DNA of 17,496 nucleotides from UBA6183 sp034676125. GTDB taxonomy: Bacteria > Bacteroidota > Bacteroidia > UKL13-3. The stretch spans positions 1 through 17,496 of the forward strand of contig JAUCCO010000069.1 in NCBI GenBank assembly GCA_034676125.1, read 5' to 3'. The first letter of the stretch is position 1. Each line of letters begins with the position of its first letter. The position numbers and the translations under genes are program-made. Of this stretch, positions 1-5,847 are shown one piece after another. Below the pieces are notes generated by a model. The model saw nothing but the letters and a program-made list of their open reading frames with translations, searched no databases and was not told the DNA's origin.

Positions 1-225
1 ATGCCTATACCAAACCTTCGTGCCTACGAGTTCTATGTAAAAAACGATAAATTTTATATTACCTACACTAGTAATGTTGAAGTTTATTATTCATCAAGCC
101 TAGATAATCCAAGTTTTACGCGATTAAAAGTAACTCCTTTTGATATTAGGTTTTTCCCTCTAAATGATGGAAATTTATTAGTTTCAAGAGGAAGTTACTA
201 CCAACTAATATTACCAACACCATAA
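1..225 (+). CDS. C-terminal part of an unrecognised protein
   Basis: The frame is open from the first base and ends in TAA at 223-225, giving 74 residues. The window happens to begin with ATG, so this could be a start, but there is no upstream sequence to judge by. A truncated longer protein is more likely. The residues are rich in Tyr, Phe, Asn and Ser, alternate as beta strands would, and contain a DGNLLVSRG stretch, which would suit the last blades or strands of a secreted or surface beta-rich protein. No family is recognised and there is no catalytic motif. It converges on the copper cluster and shares the terminator at 231-262 with it. Confidence 0.5.
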   Translation: MPIPNLRAYEFYVKNDKFYITYTSNVEVYYSSSLDNPSFTRLKVTPFDIRFFPLNDGNLLVSRGSYYQLILPTP

Positions 226-230
226 ACCCA

Positions 231-262
231 AAAAAAGCCATCGAATTGTCGGTGGCTTTTTT
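231..262. terminator. Bidirectional Rho-independent terminator
   Basis: The core is an 8-bp stem, gccatcga and tcggtggc (one G-T pair), with an attg loop. An A6 run before the stem and a T6 run after it extend the pairing to 14 bp. Either strand therefore ends in a GC-containing hairpin followed by U residues. It lies 5 nt after the stop of the plus-strand gene and 11 nt after the stop of the minus-strand HMA gene, so it should end both converging transcripts. Confidence 0.85.
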
Positions 263-273
263 GTTTGTTGTTT

Positions 274-516
274 CTACCCTATTTTCTCTATTGTAAATCC
301 AGCTTCTTTTACAGCATTTTCAATAGTTGAAGTATCTGTTAAATTACCTGTAACGGTAAGTACTTTATCAGCACTTGCGGTATCTACCTCCCACTTTTCA
401 ATTCCAGCTACTTTAGCTAAAAATGGAGTTACGGTGGCTATGCATCCGCCACATTTCATGTTTGTTTTAAATTTATAATCTGTCATATCTTTTTTTAATT
501 TATTGATTAAATCCAT
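274..516 (-). CDS. Small heavy-metal-associated (HMA) domain protein, CopZ-like
   Basis: An 80-residue soluble protein that is essentially one HMA (ferredoxin-like) domain. The metal site MKCGGC lies at about residues 20-25, with Cys22 and Cys25 as expected Cu(+) ligands. Family knowledge: such proteins bind Cu(+) and pass it to the HMA domains of CopA-type ATPases. The frame opens at 516, overlapping the end of the upstream methyltransferase gene by 10 nt. Met11 (start at 486) would give the 70-residue length usual for the family and is a real alternative. As the last gene of the copA cluster it is probably co-transcribed and ends at the terminator 231-262. Metal specificity is inferred from the neighbour; the KCGGC form differs from the classic GMxCxxC. 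Confidence 0.85.
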   Translation of the reverse strand: MDLINKLKKDMTDYKFKTNMKCGGCIATVTPFLAKVAGIEKWEVDTASADKVLTVTGNLTDTSTIENAVKEAGFTIEKIG

Positions 517-1097
517 CTTCGTACTGTGTTTAAATAATCTAAATATCTTTTTCCGTGTGTTTTAGTTAAATAGTCTTCTTCTAGCCTTACCTGAACTTGT
601 AGCACAATTATAGCCGTTACAAAACTGCAAAACGTGATTGCATCAGGTATTATTAAAAATACAGCTAAAAGAGTAACTAACATGCCTAAAAACGAAGGAT
701 TACGAGATATTTTAAACAATCCTTTATGAGTTAATGTGGTTTTTAGCTGGGTGTTAATACCTACACGCCACGAGTTACCCATTTGCAAAACAGCAATCGT
801 ACTCCATATTAAACCTAAATGTAACATTACCCAACCTGTGTTTGTTAAATAACGTTGGCTAAAAAACTCAAGTTTACCTAGTTTCAATGCAAGTTCAGGC
901 ATAAACAAACCAATCATCAACCGTATAAATACGATTGCAATTATCCATTTCATGCAATTACCAGCAAAATCGTTTACCGAATTGCTTTTACCAAACAAAA
1001 ATGGGTTTAAACCAGTACGTTGATACACTAAATAACTTGGCCATATAAAAACCAAGAGTATAAAAACCACAAAAAACACAACTAAATATATCATCAT
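507..1097 (-). CDS. Integral-membrane methyltransferase, ICMT/PEMT-like family
   Basis: A 196-residue membrane protein with hydrophobic segments at about 1-20, 48-66, 85-105 and a pair at 137-170. The C-terminal half has the pattern of isoprenylcysteine carboxyl methyltransferase/PEMT proteins: GLF..SRNPSFLGM at about 126-139, then EEDYL (173-177), GKRYLDY (182-188) and a terminal RRW. In this family these residues bind S-adenosylmethionine and the lipid-facing substrate. The substrate here is unknown. Its start overlaps the copA stop in an ATGA arrangement (4 nt), so translational coupling is likely, and its end overlaps the HMA gene. That places it firmly inside a copper operon, although methyl transfer has no obvious role in copper export. 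Confidence 0.82.
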   Translation of the reverse strand: MMIYLVVFFVVFILLVFIWPSYLVYQRTGLNPFLFGKSNSVNDFAGNCMKWIIAIVFIRLMIGLFMPELALKLGKLEFFSQRYLTNTGWVMLHLGLIWSTIAVLQMGNSWRVGINTQLKTTLTHKGLFKISRNPSFLGMLVTLLAVFLIIPDAITFCSFVTAIIVLQVQVRLEEDYLTKTHGKRYLDYLNTVRRWI

Positions 1098-3304
1098 AAC
1101 TTCCTTAATTTTAATCGTAAGCTATTGCTAACCACCGACACTGAGCTTAGCGCCATGGCTGCACCAGCAATCATTGGGTCGAGTAAAAATCCGTTGTACG
1201 CATATAATACGCCAGCCGCAAGTGGTATACCAATTACATTATAAATAAAGGCAAAAAATAGGTTTTGATGAATAGTTGAAACCGTATTTTTTGATAAAAC
1301 AATAGCCTTATACACTTGCTGCAAATCGGAATTAATAATGGTAATTTTGGCTACATCCATTGCAATATCAGAGCCTTTGCCCATTGCTATGCTTACATTT
1401 GCAGTAGCTAATGCCTCACTATCATTTATACCATCGCCTACCATTGCCACAATTTTGCCTTTTTGCTGTAACTCTTTTACAAACTGTGCTTTATCAGATG
1501 GCAACACTTCTGCTTTAAATTGAGTTATTCCTACTTGCTTGGCAACTTCAGCTGCAGTTTGTTGGTTATCGCCTGTAAGCATATAAACATCAACACCAAT
1601 ACTTTGCAGCTTTTTTATGGCTTCTTTTGATGTGGCTTTAATGGTATCGGCAATGGCTATTAAGGCTAATAATTGCTTGTTATTGGCAAAATACACCACC
1701 GTTTGCGCTTTATGTTGCAGGTCTTCGGCATTTTTAGTGTAATTGTCGTTTATTGTTATGCCATTTTCTTCCATTAACAACTTATTACCAATAAAATAGG
1801 TTTGGTTTTCAAAACTGGCCTTCACTCCTTTTCCTGTTACACTTTCAAAGTTTGTGAGTGAAACTAAATCTGTTTGTTCAAAATAATTTACTACTGCATC
1901 AGCTAATGGATGCTCAGATTTTTTCTCTAAACTAACCAATACTTTTTGGTGTATATCGGTAAATCCATCAACCCTAAAAACCTGTGTAACACTTGGCTTG
2001 CCAGCGGTAATTGTACCTGTTTTATCTAGTATAATAACATTTATTTTGTGTGCCAGTTCTAAACTTTCGGCATCTTTTATAAGTAAATGATTTTCGGCAC
2101 CAATGCCCACGCCTACCATAATTGCTGTGGGTGTGGCCAATCCTAATGCACATGGGCAAGCAATTACCAGCACCGTAACCGAAGTTAATAAAGCATGTGT
2201 AAAAGCGTTTTCGCCACCAAAAATCATCCAAGCTGTAAAGGTTATTATTGCAATAATGATAACTATTGGAACAAATATCCCTGCAATTTTATCGACTAAT
2301 TTTTGAACGGGCGCTTTAGATCCTTGGGCATCTTGAACGGTTTTAATAATTTGAGCCAACAAGGTTTCAGCTCCAACTTTTTGGGCTTTAAACTTAAAAC
2401 TACCTTTTTGGTTAATGGTGCCTGCAAAAACTGTTGCATCAGCTTGTTTTTCAACAGCTAAAGGTTCACCAGTTATCATGCTTTCATCTACAAACGAAAC
2501 ACCTTCGGTTACTACACCATCAACAGCAATTTTTTCACCTGGTTTTACAATTAAAATATAATCTTTTTTAACTTCTTTTATAGGTATAACTTGCTCGTTT
2601 CCATTAATTAATGCGACAACTGTTTTGGGTTGAAGACCCATTAGTTTTTTAATAGCCGATGAGGTATTTGATTTTGCCTTTTCCTCAAGCAATTTACCCA
2701 ATAAAATAAAGGTAATAATAACCGAAGCAGCCTCAAAATATACGTGTGCATGAAGTCCTTGTTTGTGCCAAAATTCTGGAAAAACGGTATTAAACACACT
2801 AAAAACAAAGGCAATGGATGTGCTAAGTGCTACCAACGAATCCATGTTTGATTTACCATTTTTAGCTTGTTTATAGGCATTTATAAAAAAGTCTTTGCCA
2901 ATTACAAAAACAACCGGAGCTGTTAATACCATCGAAATCCAGTTTCCGTAAGGCATATCCATATAAAACATCCCAATTATAAAAACCGGAAAAGTTAAAA
3001 TACCCGCCCAAATGGTGCGTTTTTTTAGTAAATTATAGTGGTTTGTTTGTGCTTCTTCTTGTAATTCTTGCGCATTATCTTCAGATATAATCATATCATA
3101 TCCAACTGATTGAACTGCTGTTTTTAAGGTGTTTAGGTCCAAACCTTCTGTTACATCTACCCAAGCCGTTTGATTGGCATAATTAACACCTGCATCTGCA
3201 ACACCAGCAGTGCTTTTAAGCATACTCTCTACACTAACTGCGCATGCTGCACAACTCATGCCTAGTATGGGAAACGTTTTATGTATATGGTCTTTGTTAC
3301 TCAT
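1094..3304 (-). CDS. copA: Copper(I)-exporting P1B-type ATPase CopA
   Basis: Full-length 736-residue heavy-metal P-type ATPase of the inner membrane, pumping Cu(+) out at the cost of ATP. Visible in order: one N-terminal HMA domain with GMSCAAC (Cys18, Cys21); actuator-domain TGE (278-280); the intramembrane CPC site (383-385); the phosphorylated Asp427 in DKTGTIT; the P1B-specific HP (465-466); TGDN (577-580); GDGINDSE (623-630). The late membrane helices carry Tyr688-Asn689 and MxxSS (717-721), which together with CPC mark the Cu(+) (P1B-1) class rather than Zn/Cd/Pb. All catalytic residues are present. It lies after the AraC/HMA regulator and overlaps the methyltransferase gene by 4 nt. 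The 87-nt gap upstream holds a possible promoter of its own. Confidence 0.97.
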   Translation of the reverse strand: MSNKDHIHKTFPILGMSCAACAVSVESMLKSTAGVADAGVNYANQTAWVDVTEGLDLNTLKTAVQSVGYDMIISEDNAQELQEEAQTNHYNLLKKRTIWAGILTFPVFIIGMFYMDMPYGNWISMVLTAPVVFVIGKDFFINAYKQAKNGKSNMDSLVALSTSIAFVFSVFNTVFPEFWHKQGLHAHVYFEAASVIITFILLGKLLEEKAKSNTSSAIKKLMGLQPKTVVALINGNEQVIPIKEVKKDYILIVKPGEKIAVDGVVTEGVSFVDESMITGEPLAVEKQADATVFAGTINQKGSFKFKAQKVGAETLLAQIIKTVQDAQGSKAPVQKLVDKIAGIFVPIVIIIAIITFTAWMIFGGENAFTHALLTSVTVLVIACPCALGLATPTAIMVGVGIGAENHLLIKDAESLELAHKINVIILDKTGTITAGKPSVTQVFRVDGFTDIHQKVLVSLEKKSEHPLADAVVNYFEQTDLVSLTNFESVTGKGVKASFENQTYFIGNKLLMEENGITINDNYTKNAEDLQHKAQTVVYFANNKQLLALIAIADTIKATSKEAIKKLQSIGVDVYMLTGDNQQTAAEVAKQVGITQFKAEVLPSDKAQFVKELQQKGKIVAMVGDGINDSEALATANVSIAMGKGSDIAMDVAKITIINSDLQQVYKAIVLSKNTVSTIHQNLFFAFIYNVIGIPLAAGVLYAYNGFLLDPMIAGAAMALSSVSVVSNSLRLKLRKL

Positions 3305-3326
3305 TATGATTACTATTTAAGAGCAG

Positions 3327-3334
3327 CAAAGTTG
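3327..3334 (-). promoter_or_regulatory. Possible copA promoter (-7 element)
   Basis: Read on the minus strand the octamer is CAACTTTG, one mismatch from the Bacteroidota -7 consensus TAnnTTTG. It lies 22 nt before the copA ATG. A TTG occurs 16 nt upstream and could serve as the -33 element, slightly close for the class. A short palindrome, GCAA-AG-TTGC (3326-3335), overlaps the element and could bind a regulator. Inferred from position and similarity only. Confidence 0.35.
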
Positions 3335-3391
3335 CACCTAAATAGCCGCACAAGTATTACAAAGTTTTAAATCTTTTTGTAAAATTATAGG

Positions 3392-3958
3392 CTAAACCTT
3401 ATCTAAAGGTTTTCGGGCATTGGAATGATTTTTTTTGAAGGCTGTGGGAGTTAAGCCAGTAACTTTTTTAAATTGGTTTGATAAATGTGCCACACTGCTA
3501 TAATCCAAATTATTAGCAATTTCGCTCAGCGTTAACTCGTTATAAATTAGTAATTCTTTTACCAATTCTACTTTTTGCCTAATAATATACTGTTCGATGG
3601 TAATACCTTCAACAGATGAAAATAAGGCACTTAAAGAGTTATAATCGTAGTTAACATGATTTTTTAAGGCATCACTCCAATTTATTTTTAAATCTTGGTT
3701 ACTATGATGTATTTGGTTAACAATAAATGACTTAACCTGAACAATTAACCATGATTTTTTATCATCAATTCGCTCAAAACCAAGGATAACCAAACCTTTG
3801 TCTAAAGCAGCTAAAGTATCTTCTGGCAGCTCATATTCAGGTATAATTACCTCACCCAAAGTAATTTGAGTTGGATTTAAACCATGTCTTTCAAATTCGG
3901 TTTTTACAGCTTGCACACAACGCTGGCAAACCATATGCTTAATGTGTATATGCATCAT
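3392..3958 (-). CDS. AraC-family regulator with N-terminal HMA-like metal-sensing domain
   Basis: 188 residues. The first 65 or so look like a ferredoxin-fold HMA domain with MVCQRC at 9-14 (Cys11, Cys14), the same MxCxxC spacing as metallochaperones. The C-terminal part (about 95-178) is an AraC/XylS double helix-turn-helix, including LTLSEIANNLDYSSVAHLS and the FKKVTGLTPTAFKK signature. Proteins of this design are common beside copA in Bacteroidota. The likely job is to sense Cu(+) through the two cysteines and control the copA cluster, acting in the cytoplasm on DNA. It lies 87 nt before copA on the same strand. Metal sensing is inferred, not shown by sequence; the HTH assignment is secure. 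Confidence 0.88.
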   Translation of the reverse strand: MMHIHIKHMVCQRCVQAVKTEFERHGLNPTQITLGEVIIPEYELPEDTLAALDKGLVILGFERIDDKKSWLIVQVKSFIVNQIHHSNQDLKINWSDALKNHVNYDYNSLSALFSSVEGITIEQYIIRQKVELVKELLIYNELTLSEIANNLDYSSVAHLSNQFKKVTGLTPTAFKKNHSNARKPLDKV

Positions 3959-3993
3959 TTTTATAATAAAACGGCCAAATACGTTAGGTTTGG

Positions 3994-4383
3994 TTAATCT
4001 TCTTCGTAAAAATCAATCAAATCGGCCATGTAATTCTCATTCCATCCTTCTACAATATCTTCATAATCTTCGTCAGGTATATTGGTATGGCGTAATTCTA
4101 AAGAGGTATCGCCACCATCATCATGCAATTTTATGGTAACTATTGATGGGTTTTCTGTCTCATTCTCACCAAAATACCATTGCTGAACAATCTTTTTACC
4201 TGGTTCTAATTCAAGTATTTTTCCAACAATACTTCCATCCCACATGCTAAATTCTGAGCCAATTTCTGGTTTCATTTCTGCAGAATCGCCTGTCCAAAGC
4301 TCAATTGTTGCCTCAGTAGTTAACGCTGCATATACTTCTTCGGGTGAAGCTTCTATCTGGTAATACTTTTTAAAGTCTTTCAT
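3994..4383 (-). CDS. SRPBCC-fold protein, AHSA1-like
   Basis: 129 residues from the start chosen here (MKDFKKYYQIEASPEEVY), which begins exactly where the SRPBCC/AHSA1 fold begins. The frame stays open to an earlier ATG at 4428, but those 15 extra residues do not look like part of the fold. Family hallmarks are the early sPEEVYAALT segment, IELWTGDSAEM, GSEFSMWDGSIVGKILELEPGKKIVQQWYF and a C-terminal EGWNENYMADLIDFYEE helix. The fold makes a hydrophobic ligand cavity; the name comes from the Hsp90 activator Aha1, but bacterial members have varied and mostly unknown roles. It lies 35 nt upstream of the AraC regulator on the same strand and may share its transcript. No link to copper is visible in the protein. 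Confidence 0.8.
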   Translation of the reverse strand: MKDFKKYYQIEASPEEVYAALTTEATIELWTGDSAEMKPEIGSEFSMWDGSIVGKILELEPGKKIVQQWYFGENETENPSIVTIKLHDDGGDTSLELRHTNIPDEDYEDIVEGWNENYMADLIDFYEED

Positions 4384-4456
4384 GGAATGTGTTTTTTGCT
4401 CAACAAATATAGGTTTTGCTAAGTGCATTTGTTATGACAAACTGGCTAGCCTAACA

Positions 4457-4484
4457 TTTTACTTCAATATTTTGAATTGTAAAA
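4457..4484. other. Imperfect hairpin in a 133-178 nt intergenic region
   Basis: ttttac-ttcaa, a tatt loop, then ttgaa-tt-gtaaaa: an 11-bp stem with a 2-nt bulge, between the XRE gene and the AHSA1-like gene. No U-run follows on either strand, so it is not a classic terminator. It may end the XRE transcript, lie in the leader of the next operon, or be chance in AT-rich DNA. An 8-bp palindrome (ggctagcc, 4444-4451) lies nearby. Confidence 0.3.
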
Positions 4485-4561
4485 CTATAAAAAAATCCAT
4501 CTAATAAAATTTTATATTGCTACATATCAAATAATTAGAATACAAAATATATAGTTATTAT

Positions 4562-5011
4562 TTAAATATTACGTAACTCTTCTTTTATCAGCTCTAATTT
4601 GCTTTTTAATTGCTCCAAATCTTGGTTTGCATGCGAAATTTGGATACTCATTTCCTGTAAATGAAGAACTTCATCCAACAATAGTTTATGGTACTGCAAC
4701 GTAGTATTATTAGCACCTAAAGCATTATTTATTAATCCATTAAGTTCATTTATTTTAACCAAAACTGGTGTAGTATCTACTTGTTTAGGCTGTTCTTTAA
4801 GCATATTTCCTTCGCCTAACAGCAACCACATAGGGTCAACATCATTAAAACGTTGTAATACCCGCTGTAATAGTTCAATTCCTGGCTTATTACGACCTGT
4901 AGTTATGTGGGTTATAAGCGGCAACGATACGCCAAGTTCTGTTGCTAATGATGATTTAGAGTGGTTAAACCGCACCATAATCTCTACTATACGTTTGTTA
5001 AGTTCGTCCAT
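4562..5011 (-). CDS. Small XRE-type helix-turn-helix regulator
   Basis: 149 residues. The N-terminal 60 or so form a lambda-repressor-like HTH: helix with IVEIMVRFNHS, then KSSLATELGVSLPLITHITTGRNKPGIELLQRVL covering the turn and recognition helix, followed by the DVDPMWLLLGEGNM segment usual in phage-repressor-like members. A linker leads to a leucine- and glutamine-rich C-terminal helix (about 85-149) that is likely a dimerising coiled coil. There is no peptidase or ligand domain. It is not adjacent to phage genes. The upstream DNA carries palindromes typical of autoregulation. Its target is unknown; it might only control itself. Confidence 0.85.
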   Translation of the reverse strand: MDELNKRIVEIMVRFNHSKSSLATELGVSLPLITHITTGRNKPGIELLQRVLQRFNDVDPMWLLLGEGNMLKEQPKQVDTTPVLVKINELNGLINNALGANNTTLQYHKLLLDEVLHLQEMSIQISHANQDLEQLKSKLELIKEELRNI

Positions 5012-5067
5012 TTATGTAACTTATTGGTAATTAATATGCTAATGTTCATTAAAAACAATTGTAAATA

Positions 5068-5087
5068 CGAAGATAAACAAATGTTTA
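5068..5087 (-). promoter_or_regulatory. Candidate promoter and overlapping palindromic operator of the XRE gene
   Basis: On the minus strand 5075-5068 reads TATCTTCG, one mismatch from TAnnTTTG, 57-64 nt before the ATG at 5011. Overlapping its upstream edge is the perfect palindrome TAAACA-AA-TGTTTA (5074-5087). A repressor bound there would block RNA polymerase, which fits autoregulation by the XRE protein. No good -33 element is seen. Confidence 0.4.
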
Positions 5088-5117
5088 GTCTTATTTACTT
5101 TTGTTAATAACATGCAA

Positions 5118-5127
5118 AACAAATGTT
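5118..5127. promoter_or_regulatory. Second copy of the AACAAATGTT palindrome
   Basis: AACA-AA-TGTT repeats the core of the palindrome at 5074-5087. The two centres are 42 bp apart, close to four helical turns, so proteins bound at both would lie on the same face of the DNA. A third, inverted and slightly weaker copy, aacatttgta, lies at 5256-5265. Operator function is inferred. Confidence 0.35.
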
Positions 5128-5300
5128 AATAATACACATGTAGTTTTACTTCATATTATTATACATAAGTATTTGAATAATAGTAAAGTATGTATGCATA
5201 TTTTATGCAAATTAACCTATGTAAATAACTCTACAATACACCTGTTGATTTACTTAACATTTGTATTTGCTGCCAAATAGGCCAAAAATAGCATGAAAAA

Positions 5301-5341
5301 GCCGCATAAAGTAAAAACCTATTTAAGGCACTTTATACGGC
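5301..5341 (-). terminator. Possible minus-strand terminator hairpin
   Basis: Arms gccgcataaagt (5301-5312) and actttatacggc (5330-5341) pair over 12 bp with one C-A mismatch around a 17-nt loop. Read on the minus strand the hairpin is followed by TTTTTC, as in a Rho-independent terminator; on the plus strand there is no T-run. No minus-strand gene ends close by. The nearest is the ABC-F gene, whose stop is about 500 nt upstream, so either its transcript has a long 3' tail through the repeats or a small RNA ends here. Confidence 0.4.
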
Positions 5342-5470
5342 ACATTATTGTAAAATCAATATAAATACTTACTGCAATGGCATACACAAAACTAACTTCA
5401 TTTAAACGCACTACCCTACTTGGCAAATTAAATTGGGTAAGTGAGTTTGAGTTAACCAAGTGAGAAATTC

Positions 5471-5750
5471 GAAATTAGCTACGCTGAACTACGTTTCTAA
5501 GTACGAAATCCGAAACGGGAAGTTTAACTTAATGGTTTAATTATGCTCCTAACTATAATATTAGTAGAAAAATACGAAATTAGCTACGCTGAACCGCGTT
5601 TCTAAGTACGAAATCCGAAACGGGAAGTATAACTTAATGGTTTAATGAAGCTTCTAACTATAATATTAGTAGAAAAATACGAAATTAGCTACGCTGAACT
5701 ACGTTTCTAAGCACGAAATCCGAAAGAGAACTTTAGGTTAATGAGTTTTC
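5471..5750. repeat. 105-bp tandem repeat, about 2.6 copies
   Basis: Copies begin with gaaattagctacgctgaa at 5471, 5576 and 5681, giving a period of exactly 105 bp twice. Copies 1 and 2 differ at 6 of 105 positions by my count. Copy 3 matches for its first 45 nt (one difference) and then decays. Copies 1 and 2 contain a 6-bp hairpin, cgtttc paired with gaaacg (5492-5497 with 5512-5517 in copy 1), which copy 3 has lost. Although 105 is a multiple of 3, no frame stays open across a copy. This is most of the roughly 830-bp stretch 5012-5847 in which I see no convincing gene. Confidence 0.9.
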
Positions 5751-5755
5751 TTAAT

Positions 5756-5843
5756 TTCATTATTCGATATTCAGAATTCATTATTCTTTATTTCTACGCT
5801 CTCCTCTACGCTCTCCTTTTCGAATTTTTAATTTTTAATTTTC
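5756..5843. repeat. Cluster of short direct repeats and AT-rich low-complexity DNA
   Basis: ttcattattc occurs at 5756-5765 and 5777-5786 (21-bp period). tctacgctctcc is duplicated in tandem at 5793-5804 and 5805-5816, sharing ctacgct with the 105-bp units. A run of aattttt units follows at about 5822-5842. The cluster lies immediately after the ABC-F stop codon. It looks like noncoding sequence that grew by slippage or repeat insertion. Confidence 0.75.
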
Positions 5844-5847
5844 TCCG

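Noticed and set aside
4562..5011. Prophage repressor marking an integrated phage
   Set aside because: The protein is repressor-like, but no integrase, structural, lysis or replication gene is in the window.
5377..5463. A 28-codon plus-strand ORF (ATG to TGA) just before the 105-bp repeats
   Set aside because: There is no ribosome-binding site or promoter match, it is short, and it has no recognisable motif; chance is likely. Conservation in relatives would revive it.
5543..5710. Two micro-ORFs of about 20 codons, one ending in each of repeat copies 2 and 3, with nearly the same peptide (ending SYAEPRF and SYAELRF)
   Set aside because: The similarity follows from the DNA repeat itself; copy 1 has no matching start, and there are no translation signals.
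5471..5750. CRISPR array
   Set aside because: Copies 1 and 2 match along their whole 105 bp with no variable spacers between short repeats, and no cas genes are present.
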